Assembly: GCA_964526225.1 (NCBI GenBank)
Contig: CAZGLL010000001.1
Coordinates: 67,268 to 131,267, forward strand
DNA from: DRYM01 sp964526225
GTDB lineage: Archaea; Thermoproteota; Thermoprotei_A; EX4484-217-1
Length of the DNA: 64,000 bases
Direction of reading: 5' to 3'
The translations under genes and the position numbers were made by a program. The stretch's first letter is position 1, and the number at the start of each line of letters is the position of its first letter. A model generated the notes under the pieces. That model searched no databases and had not been told where the DNA came from. It was given only the letters and a program-made list of their open reading frames with translations. Shown here one piece after another: positions 34,199-42,725 of this stretch.

Positions 34199-35676
34199 CC
34201 TAATTCCCTATATAGTTTTTTGACTATAAAAGGGTATAAAGGCGATATAGGTGCTAAAACCCTTATATAACCTCTGTTTACAGTATTGCATATATTGTGT
34301 AAACTTCCCTCGTTTTCTAAATAACCTTTAGCTAAACTTTTAGCAGCTATGAAGCTTTCATCAAATTTAAATTTAAGATAGACCGTTGTAAATGCAATGT
34401 ACTCTGCAATATCCCATGATGGAGGAATTTTTTGCGAAGCTTGCTCTAAATCTATAGGAACTATAGCTCCATGTTTGTTAAGTATAAAGTTTGAAGGTCT
34501 TGTATCACCGATTGATAATCCTAATTTATGTATGTCTGCTAGAAGACCGCCTAGGCGGTAACATGCATTTTTGAAGTCTTTACTATGTAGAACTTCTACT
34601 AAATTACTGCCTTCAATGTATTCCCTAATAACATATTTTTTATGCCAATCGATTCCGAGAACCATAGGTACCCTTAATCCTGACTTTCTTAATAACGTAA
34701 TGGCGTTCACCTCACGTAATAACCTTTCACTAGCAGATAACGCAAAATCAACTGTTCCAATAGTCCATAATCCTATAGGTAACCATTTCAACGATTTCCA
34801 GTCCCTATATTTTTTTACAACAACTAACATCTTTCTTCCGTGGAATTCTGCTTCACCTAGAAATGTGTAGTTGATGGTGCTTCCTAAAGATTTAACGTAG
34901 GAAATGTTTTCGAAACCTTTATGAAATGACATTATTTTATTGTCGATTTCAATATAAAGTTCGGAATATGGCGATGGAGCTACTATTTTCGGCAGAAACC
35001 CTCTAATTTCTGGGATAATAATCGCTAAAGGTATTATGTTTCTTACCTTTAATGAATATTCCATATACGGAACTATTATTTCGCGAATGAATCTTTCAGT
35101 AATGAGCAAAGGCGTTTTTCTAGCTTTTTCCAAAAAGCTTTCACATATTTTAAAAAAACCAGAATTACTTGCTGAGCAAAGAATCTCCTGCTTTTCAAGA
35201 TATTTTAAATAGCTTAAAAACTTCACTAAAAAAATGTCTTTCATTCTCTCAATATTCATTAGAGAACATACATTTATAGGGTCTAAGTATCCTACAAGAG
35301 ACCTATATGATGCTAATAAGTCATAAAATAAGAACGTTGGGGTGAAGTATATTTTAGTTGCGAACTCTGGCCCTACTTCGCTAATAAGTCTTTTAAGGGT
35401 TAATGTAACGAAGTTCCTTAATGCTGCATACTCAATACTCTTGGCTTTAGTTAGGTTCCCTACTACTTGATTTGAGAGGAGCGTTCTTAATAGTAAGAAA
35501 CCTCCTAGAATTCCATACTTTACATCATACCTTAAAATGTTCTCACTAACAACTATTCTGATAATAAGCTTTCTTTGAGACTTCTTATAAGTTATTTTAG
35601 GGAAAAATGTTTTTTCATCAACTACAATTACTTCTTCAAAATACTTTGTCTTCCCAATATTGCAGCTTATTTTCAT
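34189..35676 (-). CDS. Atypical protein-kinase-like protein with long N-terminal domain
   Basis: A 495-residue protein. The last ~220 residues have a Bud32/RIO-like kinase fold: VVVKKYRDW (lysine), YVIREYIEGSNLVEVLHS (hinge), the catalytic-loop-like IGDTRPSNFIL and the metal-binding PIDLEQAS in place of DFG. About 270 residues precede it and are not recognisable. The kinase motifs are mostly intact, so it may phosphorylate a protein or small molecule. The substrate is unknown. Confidence 0.7.
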   Translation of the reverse strand: MKISCNIGKTKYFEEVIVVDEKTFFPKITYKKSQRKLIIRIVVSENILRYDVKYGILGGFLLLRTLLSNQVVGNLTKAKSIEYAALRNFVTLTLKRLISEVGPEFATKIYFTPTFLFYDLLASYRSLVGYLDPINVCSLMNIERMKDIFLVKFLSYLKYLEKQEILCSASNSGFFKICESFLEKARKTPLLITERFIREIIVPYMEYSLKVRNIIPLAIIIPEIRGFLPKIVAPSPYSELYIEIDNKIMSFHKGFENISYVKSLGSTINYTFLGEAEFHGRKMLVVVKKYRDWKSLKWLPIGLWTIGTVDFALSASERLLREVNAITLLRKSGLRVPMVLGIDWHKKYVIREYIEGSNLVEVLHSKDFKNACYRLGGLLADIHKLGLSIGDTRPSNFILNKHGAIVPIDLEQASQKIPPSWDIAEYIAFTTVYLKFKFDESFIAAKSLAKGYLENEGSLHNICNTVNRGYIRVLAPISPLYPFIVKKLYRELGCS

Positions 35677-35687
35677 TTTAAAAACGT

Positions 35688-35746
35688 AGCTCAGTTAAAC
35701 CCCACCGTCATCAGCATTCAGTGATCGAGGACTTCTTCATCGCCTC
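35688..35746 (-). ncRNA. C/D box sRNA candidate, four boxes nearly perfect
   Basis: Box C GCGATGA (35737-35743, 6 of 7), D' CTGA (35718-35721, perfect), C' CTGATGA (35708-35714, 6 of 7) and D CTGA (35691-35694, perfect). Span is 53 bases. The guide before D' is 15 bases (AGAAGTCCTCGATCA) and the one before D is 13 (CGGTGGGGTTTAA). It lies between two minus-strand genes and may be cut from their transcript. Guides both look intact; targets are not known. Confidence 0.75.
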
Positions 35747-35755
35747 CTTACTTAA

Positions 35756-36436
35756 CTATTCTACTTTAATTAATTCTTTAAGAGTTTCCTTTGCCTTCTC
35801 CCTATCTATTTCCTTAACCCTATTTTCACTTAGCGCCTTAATTAGCTCTTCTTTAACGCTCTTAGCTATTTCTAATGGGTCTGGACTATATTTTAACTTC
35901 ATAAGATAGCGGAAAGCCCTACCTTCCGGTGTAACTATTACTGCTAATGCTTCTCCTTCCTCGTTTCGGAATAAAACCCTTACAGCACCTATTGTCGCAT
36001 ATGTTTCCTCCTTAGGCGCCTTAACTACATAAACGTCCTCTAAACCCTCCTTTACCGTACCTAAATATTCTACTTCAATTTCCACAGGCAAAGCTGGTCT
36101 AGCCATTATTTCTTCTCTTTTCTCAAGAACCTTAGGTAGGAGCTCCTTAATTTTAGTAGATGTTTCCTCCACAGGCTTATAATGTTGTACTTCGAGAGTA
36201 TTCCATTTCCACTTTATCTTACCATTCTCAATTTCATACTCAATAGTTATACGTACAACATCGCCCTTCTCAACACCTACCTCTCTAAACAACTCAAATA
36301 GTAAAGCGTTAAGTTCGCCTGTAGCCCGAGCTACTTCCTTATTATCGATTTTTCCTTTAAGCGTAGCAAACATAACCCTTCTAAGTTTGTTAGCATATGC
36401 ACCTGCTATTATTAAGCCTGAGGAAACTCTTGCCAA
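35756..36436 (-). CDS. Crenarchaeal DUF2258-like protein
   Basis: A protein of 226 residues when started at the TTG at 36436, which follows GGAGGGG by seven bases; a longer frame begins at 36481. The N-terminus SSGLIIAGAYANKLRRVMFA is a conserved mark of the DUF2258 family of Crenarchaeota. An acidic helical tail follows. The biochemical role is unknown. The family call is from memory of this N-terminal motif. Confidence 0.72.
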   Translation of the reverse strand: MARVSSGLIIAGAYANKLRRVMFATLKGKIDNKEVARATGELNALLFELFREVGVEKGDVVRITIEYEIENGKIKWKWNTLEVQHYKPVEETSTKIKELLPKVLEKREEIMARPALPVEIEVEYLGTVKEGLEDVYVVKAPKEETYATIGAVRVLFRNEEGEALAVIVTPEGRAFRYLMKLKYSPDPLEIAKSVKEELIKALSENRVKEIDREKAKETLKELIKVE

Positions 36437-36555
36437 ACTTAAACCCCTCCGTATCAGAATATTATCTTCCTTCCTAATCAAAATTATTCATTAAAGTTTA
36501 AAACTGCCTTCTACGGAGCTTTAGTAAAAGGGCTATATGGGGTGTGCTAAATACA

Positions 36556-36774
36556 ATGGAGTTGAAAAACAAGCGTATTCTTTCAGAGGAAGAAAAAGCA
36601 ATAATTGAGGTTATTAAGGAACGTGGTGAACTAACTTTTGAAGAACTAAAGAACCATGTTAAAATAGATAAACCTAGGTTAAGAGTGATTATTGCGGAAA
36701 TGTTACGTAAAGGCTTACTAGTTAAGGTACCGAATTTTGAAAGAGGAAAATTTGTTTATAGAGTGTCAAAATAG
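36556..36774 (+). CDS. Small winged-helix protein
   Basis: A short protein (72 residues from ATG 36556; GTG 36544 also possible) made almost only of a winged helix: EEEKAIIEVIKERGELTFEE, then KPRLRVIIAEMLRKGLLVKV, then a wing. Probably a DNA-binding regulator. It is divergent from the DUF2258 gene and convergent with trpS. No target is known. Confidence 0.7.
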   Translation: MELKNKRILSEEEKAIIEVIKERGELTFEELKNHVKIDKPRLRVIIAEMLRKGLLVKVPNFERGKFVYRVSK

Positions 36775-36784
36775 GGTGATGAAT

Positions 36785-37900
36785 CTAATTCCTACTAAGT
36801 GCCTCGTGTATTATATCTTTCGCTTTGCTAAGGTTCTTTTTCCTCTTTTCCTGGTGCATAATAAGCCATTTAACAAATAGATCCGCTACCTCTCTCTTAC
36901 ATTCTCCACAGAGTCTTAATCCATGCTTGCATTCCTCATAAACTCTCCTTACCCTAGATTCATCATCGATGTGGTACATGGCTAATTGATATATTGCACA
37001 TTTTTCAGGATTACCACCAAGTTTCCTTTGCAGCTCCGCTGTTTCCCTACCACCAGTATACGCGTTCATGAGCTTTTTCCATACTTCTGAAGGAGCGTCT
37101 TTAAGTGTAATGTAGCTCATGGGGTCTCTTTTACTCATCTTAAATCCTGGCCCCTTAAGACTCCACTGGAGTTTATGATATACTGCTGCTGGTGGAATAA
37201 ATCCAAACTTTTTAGCGTATTTTCTAGCTAAGTCACGTGTCAATCTAATGTGTGGATCTTGATCAGCACCTACCGGAACAACTGTTGGCTTAGGGCCTCC
37301 AAAGTCCGGATGCTGAGGTAATAGTATATCGCCTACCTGAACCATGGCTGTCATGTACATTCCTAAATGTTTTTCGCCATATATGGCTTCTAAGAGATTA
37401 TAGGTTATTCCTCTAGCAAAGAAGTATCCATACCGCATTACTCGAGGTTCTCTTGATTGCAAATAAATATAGGTTCTTTTAAGATCTATCCCTAAAGCTA
37501 TTAAATCTGCAACATTTTCAATAGCATAATTTACTGATTCTTCAAAAGGTATTCCGTTATCCTCCCATGCTTCTATGTCTGCTATTGCGTAAAATACTTT
37601 AGCTTTAGGGGAGAGTTTTTGGAGATATATTATTTGTTCAGCTGTCATTTTACTTCCTAAGTGAAATATTCCTGAAGGCTTTATTCCGGACATTACAGCG
37701 TACTCTTCATTATTCTTAATTGCCCTGATTATTATCTGAAAGTCCCTATGTCCGAAAACTATTTTCCTAGCAAAGTATCTATTAAGGAATGGTAGTTCTT
37801 TAAGTAGATCCTCCGTTAAAGGCTCTATGCCGAAAACTTCAATAAGTTTTCCATAATCTTCAACATCGACAACAGACCATGGATCGAACTTCTTCACCAT
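36785..37900 (-). CDS. trpS: Tryptophanyl-tRNA synthetase
   Basis: A class Ic aminoacyl-tRNA synthetase of 371 residues. SGIKPSGIFHLGSKM is the HIGH-equivalent motif and KMSKRDP the KMSKS motif, both in archaeal TrpRS form. PVGADQDPHIRLTRDLA is the conserved recognition segment. The cysteines near residue 340 (CKHGLRLCGEC) may bind zinc. It is followed by the HIT gene on the upstream side. Confidence 0.94.
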   Translation of the reverse strand: MVKKFDPWSVVDVEDYGKLIEVFGIEPLTEDLLKELPFLNRYFARKIVFGHRDFQIIIRAIKNNEEYAVMSGIKPSGIFHLGSKMTAEQIIYLQKLSPKAKVFYAIADIEAWEDNGIPFEESVNYAIENVADLIALGIDLKRTYIYLQSREPRVMRYGYFFARGITYNLLEAIYGEKHLGMYMTAMVQVGDILLPQHPDFGGPKPTVVPVGADQDPHIRLTRDLARKYAKKFGFIPPAAVYHKLQWSLKGPGFKMSKRDPMSYITLKDAPSEVWKKLMNAYTGGRETAELQRKLGGNPEKCAIYQLAMYHIDDESRVRRVYEECKHGLRLCGECKREVADLFVKWLIMHQEKRKKNLSKAKDIIHEALSRN

Positions 37901-37914
37901 TATTAACCTTACCC

Positions 37915-38409
37915 CTAGGAAATATCCTTTATAGCTTTCACTAATTTATTATATGTTTCTTCAAGGGCTTGAGGTATAACCTTAACATCACCTAAAACGG
38001 GCATGAAATTTGTATCACCTAACCATCTAGGTACAATATGTATGTGAACATGGTCTTCAATACCAGCACCAGCAACACTTCCTAAATTTATTCCTATGTT
38101 GAAACCATGTGGGCTAAATACCTTCTTAAGTAGCTTAACAGATAAAACAGTGAGCTCCATGAGATCATAAAGCTCATCTTTAGTAAGTTCTTCAAGTGCT
38201 CCTATATGGCGGTAAGTAGCAACCATCAAATGTCCGGGATTGTATGGATACAGATTCATGAGAATAAAAGCGTTCTTACCCCTATATATAACGTAATTTT
38301 CTTTATCCTTACCTGATTTTGCTGCAGTGCAGATGAAGCACCCCTTAGGCTTAGGAGCTTCAATATATCTTATTCTCCATGGTGCCCAAAGCACTTTCAC
38401 ATTTACCAC
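37915..38409 (-). CDS. HIT family hydrolase
   Basis: A 164-residue HIT protein. The triad motif HVHIHIVPRW is complete, and NPGHLMVATYRHIG is the usual upstream block. An N-terminal CFICTA pair may bind zinc. HIT hydrolases act on nucleotide conjugates such as Ap4A or AMP-amides. It is encoded 14 bases upstream of trpS, so both may be co-transcribed; whether it clears adenylates of the synthetase is speculation. Confidence 0.9.
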   Translation of the reverse strand: MVNVKVLWAPWRIRYIEAPKPKGCFICTAAKSGKDKENYVIYRGKNAFILMNLYPYNPGHLMVATYRHIGALEELTKDELYDLMELTVLSVKLLKKVFSPHGFNIGINLGSVAGAGIEDHVHIHIVPRWLGDTNFMPVLGDVKVIPQALEETYNKLVKAIKDIS

Positions 38410-38426
38410 CTAATTGCATTATAGGT

Positions 38427-39227
38427 TTAACACGCTGGAACTTTTAAAATATACGTAAACAATAAACATAAAATGACATCACCAAAGATTAACGATACTA
38501 CATACCCGAAAGTTATGAAAACTAGTAATGGTATACCTTGTGTTACCCAAATAACATCGCCATAACTAAGCAAGCCCCTTTCTACAAGTTTCCTAAGCTC
38601 ATCCTGATGTTCATAATGTTCTTCTTCAATAGAAAATGACAACCTATATGTTGTCTCGAGTTTTCCGTTTTGAGCTACTCTATAAATAATCAATGGATAG
38701 GTGAATTTCATTCCTAAATACTTTTCTATGGTTACAGGGAATCCTAAAAACATGTAAGCTATTTTATACCTTTTAGGAATTCTAAGCTTAAACACTAAAC
38801 CTAGATGAGATAGATTTCTTGCAATATTCATTAGAGGAATGATTAATGAAGAAATTAGCGAATTAACTAAAACAGTCAATATAAACGGTAGTGGCGGTTT
38901 TAGCCCGAATAAGGGTTTAAAAGGGTGCCATGGATGCATAATAGCTAATGTAATTAGGGCGAATAAATCTGCTCCACCGAATAAATCTAAATAGTATGCT
39001 AAGCCACCTATACTTAAAGCAAAAAGTGCTGAAGCAGCCAACTTTAATATATCGTTTAGGGACATATTGAAAACTACGAATTCAGCTAAAGTTAACGTCA
39101 CAGCCATGCTTCCAAAGACAAACCAAACTTTAAGATCGACCTCTCTATACTTTATATCAAGTGCTGAAGTGTATAGTAGGAAAATTAGTGAGGTAATTAC
39201 CTTTAATTCCTCTATTACATTGTACAC
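38427..39227 (-). CDS. Archaeal prepilin/preflagellin peptidase-like protein (A24 family)
   Basis: A 266-residue polytopic membrane protein. The two catalytic aspartates of type IV prepilin peptidases are in SALDIKYREVD near the N-terminus and in the GGADLFAL loop (family GxGD motif). Multiple hydrophobic segments span both halves. It would cleave signal peptides of archaellins and pilins on the cytoplasmic side. The soluble loop from about 140 to 230 is longer than in FlaK/PibD. Confidence 0.82.
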   Translation of the reverse strand: MYNVIEELKVITSLIFLLYTSALDIKYREVDLKVWFVFGSMAVTLTLAEFVVFNMSLNDILKLAASALFALSIGGLAYYLDLFGGADLFALITLAIMHPWHPFKPLFGLKPPLPFILTVLVNSLISSLIIPLMNIARNLSHLGLVFKLRIPKRYKIAYMFLGFPVTIEKYLGMKFTYPLIIYRVAQNGKLETTYRLSFSIEEEHYEHQDELRKLVERGLLSYGDVIWVTQGIPLLVFITFGYVVSLIFGDVILCLLFTYILKVPAC

Positions 39228-39238
39228 CTATCTTAACC

Positions 39239-40180
39239 CTAAGGTAGAACTTCATTTATAGCCTTTAAAATTGTTTCTTTCTTCCTATAGATGCCAAAGT
39301 TTTTAGCTAAAAACTTATCAAACCATCCATAGTTTAGTGAACCACCTGCTGCATAAGGATGACCTCCGCCATTAAGTTTTTCAGCTATGGGTACGAGATT
39401 TACGCTTTCATTTCCTCTTCTCAAGCTAACCTTACCTTCTGGAGATAAGACGACTATTATGTCATAGCCTTTTTTAGCAAGGATATCCGCTATTTCTCCT
39501 GCGGGAATATTTCCTTTAACAAGTGCTACCTTAAACCCTTTAATTCTATATGATTCTAGTGTCTTCAGACATTCTCTTAGCATTTTCTTTTCTTTAGAAA
39601 TAACTTCTCTAAATTTCTTTTCAAGATCATTATTCCAAAATATTCCTTTAGACAGCATTTCCACAAGGTTTTCTAATGATGTACCTTTATAGCTTATTAC
39701 CTTTGATAATTTCTTGGAGATTTCGTTAGAGAAAATCCAAAAATCAGCGTCACGTGCTAAGAAAGCAATCTTAGCCGCTATTGCATCGTTTGGGAGTAGT
39801 CTTCTTTGAACCAATTCTGCTCCACAAAACCTTTCGTTAACTATGAGTTCATCAATAAGCTTTTCAATTTTAACTTTGGCTTCATGATTCCATAAATGAT
39901 GGTCAAACCATCTTATTTTAACTTGGTGGTTGTCTTTTATATCCTTTAATATCCTACTTACGTCACCTAGTAAGTGTTTATTCAAGCCTAAATCGGAAAT
40001 GATTATTTCTGATACGTTGGTTTTGATAGGTAAGTTTTCAAGAGTAATGTGAAGCATTTGAGGTTCTGAGAAATAAACTTTAAAATCGCAGCCAATTTTA
40101 TTAGCATACCTTAACACTATTGCTGCTGAAGCTATACCGTCTAAATCTTTCCCGTGTGTTAAACTGACTACTACCGCCAA
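39239..40180 (-). CDS. DHH/DHHA1 family phosphoesterase
   Basis: A 313-residue DHH phosphoesterase. The metal motifs THGKDLDGIASA and FDHHLW are at the N-terminus, and the DHHA1 substrate motif GGGHPYAAGG is near the C-terminus. Family members hydrolyse nanoRNA, pAp or cyclic dinucleotides. Lies 11 bases downstream of the next minus-strand unit and 12 bases before the prepilin peptidase gene. The exact substrate is unknown. Confidence 0.85.
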   Translation of the reverse strand: MAVVVSLTHGKDLDGIASAAIVLRYANKIGCDFKVYFSEPQMLHITLENLPIKTNVSEIIISDLGLNKHLLGDVSRILKDIKDNHQVKIRWFDHHLWNHEAKVKIEKLIDELIVNERFCGAELVQRRLLPNDAIAAKIAFLARDADFWIFSNEISKKLSKVISYKGTSLENLVEMLSKGIFWNNDLEKKFREVISKEKKMLRECLKTLESYRIKGFKVALVKGNIPAGEIADILAKKGYDIIVVLSPEGKVSLRRGNESVNLVPIAEKLNGGGHPYAAGGSLNYGWFDKFLAKNFGIYRKKETILKAINEVLP

Positions 40181-40200
40181 GCTTTAATCACTCTTTAACC

Positions 40201-40449
40201 TTAACCCAGCATTTCTATTTCTAATTCATCACCTACTATATAAACCTTAGTAGACGAAACTGAAACCTCCTTAATAATTGTCCCCTTAATTAGGGCTTTT
40301 TTAAATTTTGATTCAACCTTTCTTTTTTCAAGCAAAGACCTTAGCGCTAGTCTTAAGGCCTCACTTTTTGAAATTCCATGAACTGTACAGTAGTTTTCGA
40401 GAACCATTGCTTCACGGTCTGAAAGCATCACAGAGACCATTTTCCCCAT
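40201..40449 (-). CDS. Ribbon-helix-helix regulator
   Basis: A protein of 82 residues from ATG 40449 (a longer frame starts at 40494). The strand MVSVMLSDREAMVLENYC followed by HGISKSEALRLALRSLLEK is a typical ribbon-helix-helix DNA-binding domain. The rest is a short strand-rich tail (TKVYIVGDELEIEML). The GGTGG ahead of ATG 40449 supports that start. A triple TTCAA repeat in its promoter suggests autoregulation. Confidence 0.78.
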   Translation of the reverse strand: MGKMVSVMLSDREAMVLENYCTVHGISKSEALRLALRSLLEKRKVESKFKKALIKGTIIKEVSVSSTKVYIVGDELEIEMLG

Positions 40450-40546
40450 GCTTCCACCAGCGTACACATGAATAATATTGTTGTAGAAGTACATTTCTTC
40501 ATGAGATAAAATCTAAATACAAACAAATATATAAATTAATGCATCA

Positions 40547-40579
40547 TTGTTCAAGAATGTTCAAGAAGATATTGAACAA
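40547..40579. promoter_or_regulatory. Candidate operator with repeated GTTCAA sites
   Basis: Three half-sites occur: GTTCAA at 40549 and 40559, ten bases apart, and the inverted TTGAAC at 40572. TTGTTCAA (40547-40554) and TTGAACAA (40572-40579) are exact complements. On the minus strand this lies just upstream of a TATA-like TTTATATAT (about 40528-40536) of the ribbon-helix-helix gene. One-turn spacing suits RHH tetramers. Confidence 0.6.
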
Positions 40580-40695
40580 AATAAGCGTTTAGCAAATATA
40601 GCGCTGTAATACGCTTACGTATAATGTAGGCTTAATTAAATTTCTGTTCAAATATGCATCCATTATATCTACTAAATAACGCTAAAACTTGGTTA

Positions 40696-41652
40696 TTACT
40701 CTGAGGGATCCCTTATACCTTCTTCAGTAATTACGAAAACAGCTTCGCCTTCAGGTAGATGAGGCGCATCAACTACTCTTGCTATTCGTCTATTGCCTCT
40801 ACTCTTTCTTAGTTGAACTCTTACTCCAGGAGCATGGTATAGTACATGGCCTCCTACAGCTTGTGTTGGATCACCGTAGAAAACGTCGGGTCTTGCCATT
40901 ACTTGGTTTGTTACAACAACTGCAACATTATATATCTCTGCTAGTCTCATAAGCTGATGGAGATGTCTGTTTAGCTTTTGCTGTCTTTGTGCTAAATGTT
41001 CTCTACCAATGTATTCAGCTCTAAAGTGCCCTGTTACGGAGTCTACAACAACAAGCTTAATGTTCTCTTTAGGTACTAAATCAAATAGTTCATCCACTAC
41101 GGCCATTTGGTGATCACTATTTACAGCTCTAACGTAGTAAATGTTCGCCATTACTTCGTCAGGGTTTAAACCCAGAGCCCTAGCCATAGATTCTATTCTT
41201 TCCCATCTAAATGTTCCCTCAGTATCAATGTATACTGCTTTACCTCCTAAGCCACCCTTTTCCGGAGGTAATTGGACATTAACTGAAAGCTGAAGACAAA
41301 TCTGAGTCTTCCCAGTACCATATTCGCCAAAGAATTCCGATATAGTTTTAGTTTCTACACCTCCACCAAGAAGTGCATCTAAGTTTTTACTTCCAGTGGT
41401 TATCTTTTTAACGACCGCTCTTTCCTTCTTTAATTCTAAAGCTGTCTTAATTCTAATATCTAATGCTTCACGTGCTGCCTTAATTATTCTCTGAGCTGTA
41501 GCTAAAGGTATACCTACAGCAGTGCTTAACTCTTGAGGGGTAGCTACAGCTATTGCTTCGAGAGTACCATAACCTGCCTCTATAAGCTTAGAAGCTGTAC
41601 TTTTACCTACACCTGGTAATTCAGAAATATTCCTTATTTTTTTACTCACCAC
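40696..41652 (-). CDS. radA: DNA repair and recombination protein RadA
   Basis: The archaeal Rad51/RecA recombinase, 318 residues. The N-terminal helix-hairpin-helix has ISELPGVGKSTASKLIEAG, followed by Walker A GEYGTGKT (109-116), the Walker B VVVDSVTGHF and the ATP cap with TNQVMARPD. Start is one of two adjacent GTG codons (41652/41649) behind GAGGGGTGA. It is the main strand-exchange protein of homologous recombination. The leader contains long inverted repeats. Confidence 0.96.
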   Translation of the reverse strand: MVSKKIRNISELPGVGKSTASKLIEAGYGTLEAIAVATPQELSTAVGIPLATAQRIIKAAREALDIRIKTALELKKERAVVKKITTGSKNLDALLGGGVETKTISEFFGEYGTGKTQICLQLSVNVQLPPEKGGLGGKAVYIDTEGTFRWERIESMARALGLNPDEVMANIYYVRAVNSDHQMAVVDELFDLVPKENIKLVVVDSVTGHFRAEYIGREHLAQRQQKLNRHLHQLMRLAEIYNVAVVVTNQVMARPDVFYGDPTQAVGGHVLYHAPGVRVQLRKSRGNRRIARVVDAPHLPEGEAVFVITEEGIRDPSE

Positions 41653-41654
41653 TC

Positions 41655-41714
41655 ACCCCTCATAGAAATGACTTACTTTTTAGCACTTAAATTCTTTATT
41701 CCTCTATGAGGGGT
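41655..41714. promoter_or_regulatory. 12-bp inverted repeat covering the radA ribosome-binding site
   Basis: ACCCCTCATAGA (41655-41666) is the exact complement of TCTATGAGGGGT (41703-41714). The proximal arm overlaps the radA Shine-Dalgarno (GAGGGGTGA on the minus strand). A TATA-like TTTAAATA at 41721-41728 would place the start of transcription near 41700, so the distal arm is probably promoter DNA. It may be an operator, or, if transcription starts further up, a hairpin that hides the ribosome-binding site. Confidence 0.55.
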
Positions 41715-41745
41715 TGGGAGTATTTAAACTTCGTTCTAGTAGAGC

Positions 41746-41821
41746 AAACCGAAACTATTGTTAAGAATCACTCATGAAATCTTTAATGGTATTCTGCGAT
41801 ACCTAGAATTAGTTTCGGTTT
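41746..41821. repeat. 12-bp inverted repeat with nested hairpin upstream of radA
   Basis: AAACCGAAACTA (41746-41757) and TAGTTTCGGTTT (41810-41821) are exact complements 52 bases apart. Between them GGTAT/ATACC (41788-41803) forms a small hairpin with loop TCTGCG. It lies in the divergent gap between radA and the gene at 41906. A structured RNA or a two-site operator are both possible. Confidence 0.5.
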
Positions 41822-41905
41822 CAACTAGAAGTGGATAGTTTTATATTTTCGAATCCCATATCATACTTACGAAATATTAACGAAGCGCATGGAGGTGTAA
41901 CTAAA

Positions 41906-42211
41906 ATGTCATCAAAGATAGAAGATATGTTAGAAAAATACGCAAAAGCACCGAAGGAGGTAAAGAAGGATCCGAAAACAGCTTGGGTAGAAAGAATGAT
42001 GAGATCAGCAAGAAAATACTATAAACGATGCCCCTACTTTGACCATAAAACTAAGATATGCTTTATTACCTTAGGCGAGAAATGTACCCGTGAAGGCAAG
42101 TTCGACGGTTGCCCGATATTCTTAGACTTCCTAAGGAAGAAATATGATGAGTATACCTCTAAAGGGATACCTTTGCCAACAGACTTCCTAGATATAAGCG
42201 TTTCATTCTAG
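41906..42211 (+). CDS. Small cysteine-containing protein
   Basis: A 101-residue protein starting at ATG 41906, which has GGAGGTG seven bases upstream; a longer frame from 41831 would cross the inverted repeat and is less likely. The first half is helical and basic. The second half has four cysteines (CPYFDHKTKIC, then EKCTREGKFDGC) likely to bind zinc or an Fe-S cluster. No family recognised. The gene 42235 follows 23 bases downstream. Confidence 0.65.
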   Translation: MSSKIEDMLEKYAKAPKEVKKDPKTAWVERMMRSARKYYKRCPYFDHKTKICFITLGEKCTREGKFDGCPIFLDFLRKKYDEYTSKGIPLPTDFLDISVSF

Positions 42212-42234
42212 AGAAATAGGTGGTTTAGTTAACC

Positions 42235-42654
42235 ATGGGTGTATCCGTTACTGTTAGATTTACTTCAATTTTTGCGGAAAAAGTAAGTGAAATAATACCA
42301 CAACCTCTGCAATACCATACCCAGCTTACTTTACCTAGCGGAGATGTTGAAAAATCTGAAAGTAAGCTTAAAGTCCCATTCGTTTTCAATATGACGACAA
42401 CTCCATTAATAGCCACAATAACGTTAAAAGGCTACGTACTTGTAACAGGCTCGAACAATGAAATAAATGACGTATATGACGCAATAAGCAAGAAAAGACC
42501 TCCTCAAAGCATCTTCCTTACAACACTACATTATACGCTAACTGAAGCTATAATAATGTCTAGAGAAATAGGCATTCCACCACCAATACCTATACCGCAT
42601 CCTTCAAAAGGTAGCCATTATCAACATAGAAGCTTAACCCATGAAACAATATAG
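42235..42654 (+). CDS. SecB-like fold protein (tentative)
   Basis: A 139-residue protein. The strand-rich centre (VPFVFNMTTTPLIATITLKG) and the end (IFLTTLHYTLTEAIIMSREI then GIPPPIPIPHP) recall SecB, in which strands are followed by a long helix and a proline-rich exit. Archaeal SecB-like proteins such as MJ0357 are known. If right, it would be a chaperone or antitoxin-like holdase. Sequence identity to SecB appears low, so this is a tentative call. Confidence 0.45.
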   Translation: MGVSVTVRFTSIFAEKVSEIIPQPLQYHTQLTLPSGDVEKSESKLKVPFVFNMTTTPLIATITLKGYVLVTGSNNEINDVYDAISKKRPPQSIFLTTLHYTLTEAIIMSREIGIPPPIPIPHPSKGSHYQHRSLTHETI

Positions 42655-42675
42655 TTTCATCTATAACCCAAAACA

Positions 42676-42683
42676 TATAAATA
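42676..42683 (+). promoter_or_regulatory. TATA box of the TRAM/HAD unit
   Basis: TATAAATA at 42676-42683 lies about 43 bases before the TTG start at 42726. The start of transcription should be near 42708, giving a short leader. Confidence 0.6.
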
Positions 42684-42725
42684 CCCGCGCGGTACATCAA
42701 CACATAAAAACAAAAACTTCACGGT

